Shown here: one piece after another, positions 1 through 8,850 of the stretch
How the letters are laid out: each line of letters starts with the position of its first letter
Numbering within the stretch: the stretch's first letter is position 1
Origin: Tepidisphaeraceae bacterium
Lineage (GTDB): Bacteria; Planctomycetota; Phycisphaerae; Tepidisphaerales; Tepidisphaeraceae
NCBI GenBank assembly: GCA_035998445.1
Contig: DASYHQ010000010.1
Coordinates: 93,391 to 157,390, forward strand
Direction of reading: 5' to 3'
DNA length: 64,000 nucleotides
Translations under genes and position numbers: made by a program
Notes under the pieces: model-generated
Database searches by the model: none
What the model saw: only the letters and a program-made list of their open reading frames with translations
What the model was told of the DNA's origin: nothing

Positions 1-201
1 TTGCATGCCGGCGAGGCGCGCCGAATCGACAATTTGATCGGCGTCAAATGCGCTTGGATCGAAAATTGACGGCGGTTCATCGCCGAACCCCCATTCTTTG
101 TCTGTGAACGTATTGGTCGTGAAGTGCACGAAGCCGTAGAAGGCCCGCTCATGATGGCGCAGTTGGCGCGTGCTGGGTGATGGACCGGACGGCACTTCCA
201 C
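1..201 (-). CDS. alpha-L-fucosidase (GH29-like), N-terminal part, cut by window edge
   Basis: The reverse strand encodes 67 residues running off base 1. They include HERAFYGFVHFTTNTFTDKE followed by WGFGDEPPSIFDPSAFDADQ, which match the start of GH29-type alpha-L-fucosidases, enzymes that remove terminal L-fucose from glycans. The only in-frame starts after the upstream stop (TAA) are GTG at 201 and GTG at 195. GTG 201 has AGGA about 7 bases upstream and is preferred. No signal peptide is seen, so the enzyme is probably cytoplasmic or exported by another route. It lies 56 bp after the phosphoesterase gene and looks like the last visible member of a minus-strand operon starting near 4198. The catalytic residues lie outside the window. 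Confidence 0.78.
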   Translation of the reverse strand, partial: MEVPSGPSPSTRQLRHHERAFYGFVHFTTNTFTDKEWGFGDEPPSIFDPSAFDADQIVDSARLAGMQ

Positions 202-257
202 TTGTTATTCCTACAACATGGCCATTCGGTTCCAACGCACTCCCGAACTACAACTGC

Positions 258-1265
258 TCAACGGGAGTGGTTGCTCATCGCCGCCGTCGCCAGCAGCGGC
301 CTTTCCCGTGGGGGAACGCCCGAACCGGCTGACCAGGAGTCGACTTCGGACTGAGTTACCAGATCTGTGCTGATGATGTTAACAGATTGGCGGGCATACG
401 AGATGTGTACGCTGCGCACGGTCAGGTCGTCGTGGTGCCGCGGCGTCCATGTTTCATTATCGCGTCGGCCGTAACCCCAACCATCGGGGCAGTGGACTTG
501 CCAGACGCCATCGTCGGTCTGATATGCGCCGAACAGAGGGTGCGTGGCAGCAAAGTGAACGTGTCCTGAGAGCCACCAGGTCGCATGGCTTCGGCGACGT
601 AACCGCGAGCGTACGGCAGACGTCGGCACGTAGTAGGGCCTGCGGCCGGCCTCGTAGTAGCGGGCGCCGTCCAGTTGCGCCGACAGCAGCGGGAAGTGAC
701 AGAAGACCAACAGCGGCACGTCGCTCATCTCGTCCAATTGATTCGCGAACCACGCCTCGTGCTCCGGATCGAGCCGCGCGCTGGAGTCGGTCGCAACGCT
801 GTCAACGCCAAGCAGGACGCACCCCATTTTGCCGTTCTGATTCGCGTGATAACGGCTCTCGATGCCGTAGAACTTCTCGAACCGGCGAAGCAACGATTGC
901 CCAACGGTGGCCGGTGAGTGCGTCCACACCTTGGCGTATGCGGACGCGTCGTCGTCGTCCTGCGGGACGAACGAAAACTCATGATTGCCGTTGACGACCG
1001 AGTAAGGCCGGTCCAGCGCTGCGATGAAGTCGCGTACTTTGGCGTACTCGCCGGGCGTGCCGTAGCAGGCCGTCATGTCGCCGAGCAGGACCACCCAGTC
1101 GTGCGCGTCGAGAAACGCCCGGTTGCCCAAGAGCAGTTCCTTCTGGCGCGGCCCGAACGGGATGTGCAGGTCGGGCAACACCAGGATGCGCAGCATGTCG
1201 CGCCCCGACATCGCCTCGGCAGGCGTAACGGGACGGCGTTCGGCGGATAAGCCGTTCATGCGCAT
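258..1265 (-). CDS. calcineurin-like metallophosphoesterase
   Basis: A 335-residue protein with the full metal-ligand signature of calcineurin-like phosphoesterases: LPDLHIPFG near residues 30-38 (D-x-H), LLGDM near 60-64, GNHEF near 93-97, a CHFP histidine and a C-terminal GHVH. It should bind two metals and hydrolyse phosphomono- or diesters; the substrate cannot be told. The ATG at 1265 is chosen because AAGGAG lies about 7 bases upstream; the next ATG (1259) and a TTG further upstream are less well placed. There is no signal peptide. It sits between a damaged glycosidase and a fucosidase gene, all on the minus strand, which suggests a role in processing phosphorylated sugars or phospho-glycans (inference). 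Confidence 0.85.
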   Translation of the reverse strand: MRMNGLSAERRPVTPAEAMSGRDMLRILVLPDLHIPFGPRQKELLLGNRAFLDAHDWVVLLGDMTACYGTPGEYAKVRDFIAALDRPYSVVNGNHEFSFVPQDDDDASAYAKVWTHSPATVGQSLLRRFEKFYGIESRYHANQNGKMGCVLLGVDSVATDSSARLDPEHEAWFANQLDEMSDVPLLVFCHFPLLSAQLDGARYYEAGRRPYYVPTSAVRSRLRRRSHATWWLSGHVHFAATHPLFGAYQTDDGVWQVHCPDGWGYGRRDNETWTPRHHDDLTVRSVHISYARQSVNIISTDLVTQSEVDSWSAGSGVPPRERPLLATAAMSNHSR

Positions 1266-1384
1266 GGACAACTCCTTCCTCAACAACTTCCGGACGTCTC
1301 GATGACACCGGCACCGGGCGTAGCGACTATTGATGCTCCCAGACGTACACGGGTTCTTCGCCGACCTGAACGGTGACGTACCCG

Positions 1385-2518
1385 TTAACCGCGGCCAACG
1401 TCTGGCGGCGCCTCCATCGGTTGACGCAGCAGGTCGACGTGCTTCACGAGGCTGTTGATCGCACCATCGGCGTCGTAGCTGTGCATCTCCTCGTACCAGT
1501 GGCCCGACACAACGTCGACCTGATTCAGGATGCCCGCCTCGACTTGGGCGTTCACGTACTTTTTGTGGTCACCGGCGCTAACGGCGATGCCGATGATCCG
1601 CGGCTTGCCGGGCGACCGTTCCCGCTCCTCCCGGAGGATGCGCGCCATCTCGACCAACTGCTGCGGCGTGCCGTTCCAGCGGTCGGAGGTGTTGGCTTCG
1701 TTCCACGTCTCAACCGCCGCCAGCGTGTTCGTGCCGTCGTCGTACCGGTCGAGCAAGGCCCGCACGTAGGTGCGGTAGTCGTTCATGTCGTCGGGCGGGT
1801 TGGCGATGCCCCCCTTGATCCACTTGATCGGCACCGCTCGTTCAGGCGAGACCGACCATGCAGGCGCGCTGTCGTCGGCAAGCGTCATCCGGCCGCCGAT
1901 GCGCTTGATCGTCTCGAATTGCCCGTCAAGCTTGGTCCAAATGTACTCGCCGCGCTGCGGGTTGTTGGTGGCCCAATGCGTGAAGACGCGATAGGTCTTA
2001 AAGCCCTGGAGCGGTGGGAGGTCCGCCGACAGGTGCGTGTTCAACGGCCAATCGTCAGGAAGATCGCGCGCCCATCGTGCCGGTGCGTGGCCGATGAACT
2101 GGCGAGCGGTCGCAAGCGGCGCGACATCGCCACTGGTCGATGGCTTGGCCATCAACGCCATGTCCAATCGGTACATCCCGTTCGCGAGCGACGGTGCGTA
2201 CTCGACATGAGCTGGTTGTCCCCCCGTGATCTCAACCGGCAGCTCCTCGACCACCTGCTCTTCGGTGAGCAGGTCGGCGCGCGTGATCAGCAGCCGCCCC
2301 GACCAGGTTGGCGCAGTGGGATCGGGTTCGATGCGCACGTTAAGCTTGGCGGGCTGCTGGGGCGTATAGAGTCCCAGTGGCACACCGGCATCAACGCTGA
2401 GCTTCATCTCGGCCATAACGGATTGGGCCTCGGTGAGCAGGCTCAGGGCAATCAAACCGGCCGTCAACCCGGTGTGGCGAAAGGTTCTGCATTGTCGAGA
2501 CGGATTCTGACCGGCCAT
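1385..2518 (-). CDS. secreted clan-A glycoside hydrolase, apparently broken at the C-terminus
   Basis: A 377-residue protein with a signal peptide (hydrophobic GLIALSLL, then VMAEM), a beta-sandwich-like N-terminal third and part of a TIM barrel. VETWNEANTSDRW near residue 270 holds the N-E acid/base pair typical of clan GH-A (GH39/GH5-like). The frame stops soon after KHVDLLRQ, before any second catalytic glutamate. The next frame carries QTLAAVNGYVTVQVGEEPVY, then VWEHQ and a stop at 1327, which reads like a genuine enzyme C-terminus. So the gene seems to have lost its central-to-C-terminal barrel and shifted frame. ATG 2518 is chosen because a signal peptide and GGGAG follow and precede it. 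It starts 19 bp after the pseudopilin gene. Activity is doubtful. Confidence 0.7.
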   Translation of the reverse strand: MAGQNPSRQCRTFRHTGLTAGLIALSLLTEAQSVMAEMKLSVDAGVPLGLYTPQQPAKLNVRIEPDPTAPTWSGRLLITRADLLTEEQVVEELPVEITGGQPAHVEYAPSLANGMYRLDMALMAKPSTSGDVAPLATARQFIGHAPARWARDLPDDWPLNTHLSADLPPLQGFKTYRVFTHWATNNPQRGEYIWTKLDGQFETIKRIGGRMTLADDSAPAWSVSPERAVPIKWIKGGIANPPDDMNDYRTYVRALLDRYDDGTNTLAAVETWNEANTSDRWNGTPQQLVEMARILREERERSPGKPRIIGIAVSAGDHKKYVNAQVEAGILNQVDVVSGHWYEEMHSYDADGAINSLVKHVDLLRQPMEAPPDVGRG

Positions 2519-2537
2519 GTTGACGCTCCCGCTGGAC

Positions 2538-3296
2538 TTAGTTCGTAATGGGTACCCAATCGTCGTTGAACTGCTGGCCGCGGAAGATCGTCTCGACGTG
2601 CATGTCGGCAAACAGCGCATTCGACCGCTTGCCGTGGGTAACGTTGTCGATCTCGTAGCCGAGCATCGACACGTTGGCCGACTGCGGCCAATTGGCCCAG
2701 TTGCTGGCGTCGACCTGCCACTGCTCCATGCGAAGCTTTTCCCACAGCAGGATGCCCTGAGACGGTAGGCGCGTCAGCTTGTTCGGCACCTCGTTGACCC
2801 AGGGGAAGTCGCGGTTGATCCAGCCGCCCTTAGCGCCGTCGTCGCCGGCCCAGGTGTAGCTGTAGCTGTTGCCCTTGCCGTTCACGTCACCGAAGGGAGT
2901 AATGTTGGGATCGTTATCGAACTTCCCCGGGCAGAGGAACAGCCCGCCGCGCCCGAAGAGGTAGTTCCGGTACGCCGAGGTGTCCGGCACGCTGTTCGGT
3001 CGCTTCTGCCCGAGGTATGGACCGACCAGTGCGGCCCAGCTGTAGCGGGAGCTGCCGTAGATGTAGACGCCGCTGCTGTTCCTGGGATGCAGCGGCGGGA
3101 TGTAGTTTCGGTTGTCGTTGCCGTACATCGTCAGGCCAAGGCCGAGCTGCTTGAGCTGGCTCGCGCATGCCACCGCTTGGGCCGAACGTCGCGCCTTCTG
3201 CAGCGACGGCAACAGGATCGAGATGAGCAGTGCGATGATTCCGATCACGACCAGCAATTCAACCAGCGTGAACCCGCGGTGCTTTTGCCCTCTCAT
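2538..3296 (-). CDS. type II secretion-like pseudopilin with prepilin cleavage/methylation leader
   Basis: A 252-residue protein starting [20 protein letters not shown]. The G/FTLVE site is a prepilin peptidase cleavage and methylation motif, followed by one hydrophobic helix to about residue 30. The C-terminus has NALFADMHVETI, the planctomycete H-X9-DG-like end. Such proteins are thought to form or cap periplasmic pseudopili or to act as secreted binding proteins; the exact role is not known. ATG 3296 is preferred over 3314 because GAGGAG precedes it by 7 bases. It is followed 19 bp later by a secreted glycosidase and preceded by a PEP-CTERM gene, all on the minus strand, so it is probably co-transcribed. 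Confidence 0.88.
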   Translation of the reverse strand: MRGQKHRGFTLVELLVVIGIIALLISILLPSLQKARRSAQAVACASQLKQLGLGLTMYGNDNRNYIPPLHPRNSSGVYIYGSSRYSWAALVGPYLGQKRPNSVPDTSAYRNYLFGRGGLFLCPGKFDNDPNITPFGDVNGKGNSYSYTWAGDDGAKGGWINRDFPWVNEVPNKLTRLPSQGILLWEKLRMEQWQVDASNWANWPQSANVSMLGYEIDNVTHGKRSNALFADMHVETIFRGQQFNDDWVPITN

Positions 3297-3373
3297 GGGA
3301 TTACTCCTCTTCATTCTCAGGACCGGTCATCTTGTGGGACCAGCTAGTTTGCAATCGGCCTCTCGCCGCCACG

Positions 3374-4198
3374 TTACGCACGGCGCCGACGCAGGGCAGC
3401 CATCAGCCCGACGCCAAGCAGGGACAGCGACGCCGGCTCTGGGACCACGGCCGTCGCTTCCGTCAGGCGCAGGGCGTTCACGTACCACGCCACGTTCGCC
3501 ACGGCACCATTGGCATCCCCGCCGGTGACCGTGATGCTGAAGTCTCCATCGCTGCCCGGGCTGATGCTGGAGAAGCGGGCGACATGACCAGCATCGTTGT
3601 TGCCAACGGTGAACGTCGCGGCGTCGTTGGTCATGCCCGATGGCGTGCTTGAGATCACGGCGCCGTCGCTGCTGGCGTTCACGAACGAGTCGATGTCGGA
3701 GATCTGATAACGGTTCTTTCGAGCCGTGTCGATCGAGCCGCTGGCGCGATTGCCCGTGCTGGCAAAGTCGTACGTCCTCGTCGGGTCCAGGCCGGAAAAC
3801 GTGAACGTCGCCGTGTTGGCCGTGTTACCGCCGTAGGTCAGATTGCCGTTCAGGTTGACCCCGTCCACCATGAACAGCACACGAGCGTCACTGTCGACCG
3901 GCGGGCTCGGGGTCCAGGCAGAGTCGCCGCTGTTGGCGAAAGGGCTGGTGCCCGGCCGCGTCAGGACGACCGTGAGCGAGGCGTTGGAAATCGTCGTTCC
4001 AGTTTCGTAATTGACCAAGTCCGTGACGAGCGTTTTTTCCAAGCCCGAACCGTCCGTGCCAACCGACAAATTCCTGGCGTTGCCTGTACTTTGCGTATTG
4101 GTACCGCCTAGGTCGACGTACGCGATGAAGTCAGCCTGCGCTAAAGATGGAACTGCCAAGACTACGACCGACAGTAGAATGCTACGCGATGTGAACAT
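3374..4198 (-). CDS. PEP-CTERM sorting-domain protein
   Basis: A 274-residue secreted protein. It begins with a signal peptide (MFTSRSILLSVVVLAVPSLA, cleavage near AQA-DF) and ends with the sorting signal VVPEPASLSLLGVGLMAALR followed by an arginine cluster. The PEP-CTERM tail is recognised by an exosortase, which anchors or releases the protein at the outer envelope. The 230-residue body is rich in Gly, Asn, Thr and Ser (YGGNTANTATFTFSG) and matches no enzyme that I recognise; it is probably a beta-sandwich. It appears to head the operon pseudopilin-glycosidase-phosphoesterase-fucosidase and has a LacI-type operator 33 bp before its start. Confidence 0.85.
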   Translation of the reverse strand: MFTSRSILLSVVVLAVPSLAQADFIAYVDLGGTNTQSTGNARNLSVGTDGSGLEKTLVTDLVNYETGTTISNASLTVVLTRPGTSPFANSGDSAWTPSPPVDSDARVLFMVDGVNLNGNLTYGGNTANTATFTFSGLDPTRTYDFASTGNRASGSIDTARKNRYQISDIDSFVNASSDGAVISSTPSGMTNDAATFTVGNNDAGHVARFSSISPGSDGDFSITVTGGDANGAVANVAWYVNALRLTEATAVVPEPASLSLLGVGLMAALRRRRA

Positions 4199-4230
4199 GC
4201 TATTCCCTCTCCGATAGAATCCAAAAACAA

Positions 4231-4244
4231 TTTATACGCTTAAA
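4231..4244. promoter_or_regulatory. LacI-type operator candidate before the PEP-CTERM/saccharide operon
   Basis: TTTATACGCTTAAA. Its reverse complement is identical at all 14 bases to the site at 8657-8670 before the LacI gene. The centre (AAGCG/CGCTT) is the usual LacI-family core and the ends are TTTA/TAAA. It lies 33 bp upstream of ATG 4198. Confidence 0.7.
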
Positions 4245-4432
4245 AAGAGATGCAAGTCTTAATTCCCAGAGGTCGATTCCCAAAGACTGGGCTTTCCGCA
4301 AATGTACCTATGGTTGCAAGCCTAAACGCTTGTCATCCACCCGCTTGCCTCTGAATTCACCAACGAAGCTGAGGCCGCTTTCATTCGCTGGCACCAAGCC
4401 AATCAGCTGTCCCATGCTCATATTACACCTTA

Positions 4433-4446
4433 TTTATGCGTATACA
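4433..4446. promoter_or_regulatory. second LacI-type operator candidate (12 of 14 matches)
   Basis: TTTATGCGTATACA differs from TTTAAGCGTATAAA at two positions. It is about 200 bp upstream of the site at 4231, so the two could hold a DNA loop. The remaining 4199-4544 gap holds no gene that I can see. Confidence 0.5.
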
Positions 4447-4544
4447 AACGGATTTCCAGTTTTTTTGTATTCGCTCCCATTCTTACTGGGTTGACCCACT
4501 TGCAAGAGAGCCAGCGGGTCGGACCAGGCAGAAGGAGCCACAAG

Positions 4545-7424
4545 TTACTGGGCGGTGCCCGCGAGGGTGATCAGTTCCAGCGGGCGAATGCGGACGCGAA
4601 GTTCATTCCCTTCAATCACTACATCTTCCGTTTTGCCACCCGGCGACCCGGGCCCCCGGCGATGGACTCGAAAGCGCTGCGGCATTCCGTCGGTCGCGGC
4701 GGCGAACCTCACCGTCACCTCGTAGCTCTCCGCCGGTCGGCCCATCTGCTCGCGTTGCCAAGCTGTCGCCTGGTCGCTCGTGAAGAAGTCAGACGTGAAG
4801 TTGCTCAGCATCACCGTCCATTTCCCGTCAGGTTGACGCGCCGCAACGGCGCTGACGCGCGGCTTGTGGCCGTACGTCCATGCCATGCCCTCGTCGGCGG
4901 AACTGCGGCAACGAAAGATCGTCGAACCGATCGGCAGGGCCCGGCTGATCATGCCGTAGTACGCCGCCTTCTCGAACGGGATAAGGCGAAACGGGTCAGA
5001 TTCGTAGGCGAAAATGCGGGTGGCATTGTCCCTTGGGTCCACCCGCTCGTAACCGATAAAGTGGATCCATCGGTGGACCCCGTGATTCAGGTCACTCAGC
5101 ACGCGCGACGCCAGCGAGGCGGCCACCCGGTGGTCGCCCGGCGCCTCTGGGCCGTTGTCCGAAGCCTCGGTCTGCCAATATTCGACCCGCTGCCCGTCCA
5201 CACGTTCGGCGACCGCGGCCGTCGGACCCATGTTGTACGTGTGCGAGGCAATGGCATGAAGCGCGTTCCAAGCTTCCGCGTCCTGCCGCATCGCATCGAC
5301 GTTTCGCAGCAGGTGCCCGTCGGCGTTCGCGTTTTCGGGCGCGATGATCTTGACGGCAGTTAACCCGCGCCGATCCAGCTCGCTGCGCAGGCGCTTGACG
5401 ATGCCCGCCAGCTGTGTCGGGGTGAACGCTACCGGGTCGTTTGGCTCGTTCTGCAGTCCTGTCGCGTCCAGGCTCACGCCGCCATCGCGCAAGGCGGTGA
5501 CGGTGTCGGCCAACAGCACCGCGTAGGCGTCGGTTTCGGATTCCTTCAGCCGTACTTTGTCGGGCGCGGCCTCGCGCGGTTCTGTCATGTATGACGGGCA
5601 GCGACTTGGGGCCAGCAGCAACGTCGTCGCGCCACTGGCCTGGGCATCGCGGATCATGCCCGAGGTCAGGTATCGATCGATGAAGCCCGACACGTCCACC
5701 GTCCCACGCTCGGGCGACACCGTATCCAGGTGAATCCAGAGCCGCAGCGTGTTGAAGCCCAGATCGCGCCACAGGGCGTCGTTCAGTTGCGCCCGGGCAG
5801 CGGCGGGAAGCTTGCCGTAGTTGCTTCCATCGTTGATAAGGCTGGCCCCGAAGCCACCGAACCGCTGTCGCGGCGTCGCATCGACGTCGATCGTCAGCGG
5901 TTGATATGTCACGGGCGCTGCTGCGCCTGCCGCCGGCGCGGTGGCGCCTGCATCAGCGGTAGCGAACCGCCCGATCCGGATCGACATGCCCTCCCAGTAG
6001 GCCCCGCCACCACCACCATCCGCATTCGTGTCAACCTGGAATGCCAGTTCATCGCCGGCCTGCATCTGGAGTTCGGCGGTGATGTTCAATCCCGCCTTCC
6101 TGTCGCTGTCCGTCGATGCAAACGCGATTGACTTGCCCACGTCCGCAGCGCCGGTGAAGTGAATTACATATAACGCGATGGCCTTGTGATGGCTCCACAG
6201 CGTCACCCCGTCCGACGTCGCGGAGACGACGTACCTTCCGTTTGCGGGCGCGATGAAGCTGAGCACGCCCAGTGCCTTGTCCTTGGCGCCCAGCCGGCTG
6301 CCCGCACGGTTCCCTTCTGCCTTCGCGGCCAGGGATTGTGCCTTGGGATGGTCGGCCGTGAACGCCCGGGCGGCCGGAAAGTATTGCATCGCTCCGCTGC
6401 GTTCGGATCGCAGGAGCCCCACCTCGTTCGTCAGCTTCATCCCCGCCGTGGTCGGCAGCGTCGCCAGCCGCCAGCGGACCTGCCCACCGTCCTTGAACTC
6501 CGGCTGGTCGGTCCAGTTCAGGCCGAAAATGGGTAGCGCGTAGGTCGCTTCCGCCTTGGCGCCCGCTGCATCCGTCACCGGATCGGTCGGCGCCATCGGC
6601 TCGGCTGGCTCCGTGGGCGCGTCTGCAGCCAGGTCAGCAATCAGCGTTTCGCCCAACGCGTGGGAACCGGCGTTGCCAGCCGCCAACACCTGCTGCAAGG
6701 CAGCGACAATCGTTTTCGTGTAGATCGCGTAGTCTGCAGGCTTCGGATGAACGACGTCCCCGAAAAGCGCCTCCCACGATTCGGCGTTCGCATTGACGGC
6801 CTGACCGACCGCTGCGCCGGTGTTCACACTGGGAATCTGGTAATGCGCCGCCACCTGTTCGTGGAACGCCGCCACCGCGGGCAGCTCCCCCTTGGCGTAT
6901 GTCGGGAGGAACTCCTTCTTCGCGTGGTACATGAACGCGATGTCGGTCTGCGGGTCGCGCGTCCACGTCTTTCGCACGAGCCGTTCCATCCATTCGCGCG
7001 CATCACCGTCGTCGTTGACGGCGAACTCGATCAGCACGAGGTCGGGCTTTTCGGCCAACACGTCGCGCTCGTACCGCTGACTACCGAACTTTGAGTTTGT
7101 CCCGCCGATGCCCGCATTGACGACGTTGATGGCGGACGCGGGATAAGCCTCTTTCAGCCATCTGCCGACGCCCGCAACGTAACCGTTCTCGCGGCCGCCC
7201 TCGGTGACTGATCCTCCGATAAAGACCACCGTCAGTGGCTGCCCCGCCGCCAACTTTGCAGCGGCGTTCGGCAGCCCGCCGCGCACCTCTACGAAATCCA
7301 GCTGAGCCCCCGGTGCCGGTGCGGCGCCATCGGCGGCGCGCGCGGTTCCCCAACCGTTGGCGAGCCAGCCCACCACCGCAACCACACCAAACAGGAACGT
7401 GTGTAACTTTCGAATACCCGTCAT
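4545..7424 (-). CDS. secreted two-enzyme fusion: SGNH/GDSL esterase plus GH30-like glycosidase
   Basis: A 959-residue protein with a signal peptide (MTGIRKLHTFLFGVVAVVGW, cleavage near ARA-AD). Residues about 60-290 form an SGNH hydrolase: FIGGSVTEGG carries the serine (about 72), NAGIGGTNS the glycine, FAVND the asparagine and GDVVHP the Asp-His. Residues about 320-500 look like a beta-sandwich linker domain. From about 505 a GH30-type barrel begins (QRFGGFGAS), with LQNEPND near 660 as acid/base and YWQTEASD near 753 as nucleophile. A deacetylating esterase and a glycosidase in one chain would suit a substituted hemicellulose (inference). ATG 7424 is chosen for its signal peptide and GAGGGA ribosome site. 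It is downstream of the LacI gene on the same strand. Confidence 0.87.
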   Translation of the reverse strand: MTGIRKLHTFLFGVVAVVGWLANGWGTARAADGAAPAPGAQLDFVEVRGGLPNAAAKLAAGQPLTVVFIGGSVTEGGRENGYVAGVGRWLKEAYPASAINVVNAGIGGTNSKFGSQRYERDVLAEKPDLVLIEFAVNDDGDAREWMERLVRKTWTRDPQTDIAFMYHAKKEFLPTYAKGELPAVAAFHEQVAAHYQIPSVNTGAAVGQAVNANAESWEALFGDVVHPKPADYAIYTKTIVAALQQVLAAGNAGSHALGETLIADLAADAPTEPAEPMAPTDPVTDAAGAKAEATYALPIFGLNWTDQPEFKDGGQVRWRLATLPTTAGMKLTNEVGLLRSERSGAMQYFPAARAFTADHPKAQSLAAKAEGNRAGSRLGAKDKALGVLSFIAPANGRYVVSATSDGVTLWSHHKAIALYVIHFTGAADVGKSIAFASTDSDRKAGLNITAELQMQAGDELAFQVDTNADGGGGGAYWEGMSIRIGRFATADAGATAPAAGAAAPVTYQPLTIDVDATPRQRFGGFGASLINDGSNYGKLPAAARAQLNDALWRDLGFNTLRLWIHLDTVSPERGTVDVSGFIDRYLTSGMIRDAQASGATTLLLAPSRCPSYMTEPREAAPDKVRLKESETDAYAVLLADTVTALRDGGVSLDATGLQNEPNDPVAFTPTQLAGIVKRLRSELDRRGLTAVKIIAPENANADGHLLRNVDAMRQDAEAWNALHAIASHTYNMGPTAAVAERVDGQRVEYWQTEASDNGPEAPGDHRVAASLASRVLSDLNHGVHRWIHFIGYERVDPRDNATRIFAYESDPFRLIPFEKAAYYGMISRALPIGSTIFRCRSSADEGMAWTYGHKPRVSAVAARQPDGKWTVMLSNFTSDFFTSDQATAWQREQMGRPAESYEVTVRFAAATDGMPQRFRVHRRGPGSPGGKTEDVVIEGNELRVRIRPLELITLAGTAQ

Positions 7425-7614
7425 GCCTGATCCCTCGCTTCTGGAAATGTATGCTCGCCGCGACACGCAATTGTCATAGTTGCCCCAACCGGTGATTCCC
7501 GAACCCACGCGGGAACCGCAGCGGCACCATTCGATGTGCCAGCGGCGAAAGTTGTACTTGCAACCACTCACGCGTGCGTCTAACTTGGACCGGTCCGAAA
7601 AACTTCAGGTGCGA

Positions 7615-8625
7615 TCACTTATGCCACGGAAGACACGATTCGCCAGCCTCAAAGCCGAACTTGATCGACAAAGGCGGCAGCATCTGATTGGGATCCTCGA
7701 TCTTCGCGAGTAGCATCCGCACGGACTCGCGCCCGACAGCCTGCGTCGGATTGACGAACGTATCGATCGCGAAGCCCGTTTCGTCACAGCGACCGCCGTG
7801 AAACGTGACGACAGACAGATCCGGGGGCACGCGCATGCCCAACGCTCGCGCGGCGTCAATCGTGGGCCAAGCCGTCGTTTCCGAGTAACAGATGACCGCT
7901 GTCGGGCGATCCCGCTCAGGCTCCGAGAGCCACGAAGTGGAGTACGCCACGCGTTTGGCGCGCGGCAACTCTCGCGTGATTATACGGGACGGCAACCCCG
8001 CCTCCGCCATGGCAGCCTTGTAGCCCGCCTGCCGATCGCACGTGCTGTAGTGGCTTCCACCCGAATACGAGACGAACGCGATCCGCTGGTGCCCCAACGC
8101 CAGCAACCGGCGGGTCGCCTGGTGGCCAGCGTCTAGATCGTCTGGGAACACGCAGTTCGCCTCTTGGCGCGAATTGATCCACACGGACGGGACGCGATAC
8201 TCGGCAATAAGTTCGATCAGCGAGGGCGGGATGTCGGCATTGTAATTGATCAGCAGCCCGTCAGCCATCAACTGACGGAGGATCTTGGGCACGTAGCCCG
8301 TGTTCGTCAGCTTTTCGTCTGGCAACTTCGCGACGGTCAAGTGCAGGTCGAGTTCGGCAAGTCCATCCTGAATGCCGTCCATCATGCCGGTGAACAAACT
8401 GCTGCGGTGGGGTTCCGTGCTGAGCAGCATCGCGATCGCCCCGAACCGCCCCGTCGCCGTCGCCTTGGCGGCCGCATTCGTGCGATAGCCCAACTCTTTG
8501 GCTACGCGCAGAACTTTTTCACGCGTTTCCGTGCGATACAAGTGCCCTTTGTTATTGAGGATGTTACTGACAGCCGGCTGCGTTAGCCCGACCTGAGCAG
8601 CGATCTGCTTAAGTGTTATTGCCAC
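7615..8625 (-). CDS. LacI-family transcriptional regulator
   Basis: A 336-residue repressor. Residues 1-27 (VAITLKQIAAQVGLTQPAVS) form the LacI helix-turn-helix, followed by a hinge and a periplasmic-binding-protein-like sugar sensor with GLTINY-type strands, LLALGHQRIAFVSYSGGSHY and a C-terminal dimerisation region. The start is set to GTG 8625, with GAGG 8-11 bases before it. The longer open frame to 8700 would run through the operator at 8657-8670 and is rejected. The operator 32 bp before GTG implies autoregulation. The same 14-mer before the operon at 4198 makes that operon its likely target. The inducing sugar is unknown. Confidence 0.9.
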   Translation of the reverse strand: MAITLKQIAAQVGLTQPAVSNILNNKGHLYRTETREKVLRVAKELGYRTNAAAKATATGRFGAIAMLLSTEPHRSSLFTGMMDGIQDGLAELDLHLTVAKLPDEKLTNTGYVPKILRQLMADGLLINYNADIPPSLIELIAEYRVPSVWINSRQEANCVFPDDLDAGHQATRRLLALGHQRIAFVSYSGGSHYSTCDRQAGYKAAMAEAGLPSRIITRELPRAKRVAYSTSWLSEPERDRPTAVICYSETTAWPTIDAARALGMRVPPDLSVVTFHGGRCDETGFAIDTFVNPTQAVGRESVRMLLAKIEDPNQMLPPLSIKFGFEAGESCLPWHK

Positions 8626-8656
8626 TCCCACCACCTCGCATCGAATAACTAAAATA

Positions 8657-8670
8657 TTTAAGCGTATAAA
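8657..8670. promoter_or_regulatory. LacI-type operator candidate before the lacI-like gene
   Basis: TTTAAGCGTATAAA is the exact reverse complement of the site at 4231-4244. It lies 32 bp before GTG 8625, nearly the same spacing as at the other gene (33 bp). Confidence 0.72.
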
Positions 8671-8850
8671 ACGACTTGTGTCAAGCCAGTAGAACATCAC
8701 AGCATAACCACTGCGTGCCTGCTCTGGATCTTACCGTTCCAAGCGAGGGAGAGGTTTGTGGCAGACTTCCGCGGGCGTGCAGAAGGAGGAAAATCTGGCC
8801 GGCGATCGTGGCCGTCCGGAGGAGCAGATGGTCAGCTCTAACATTACCCC

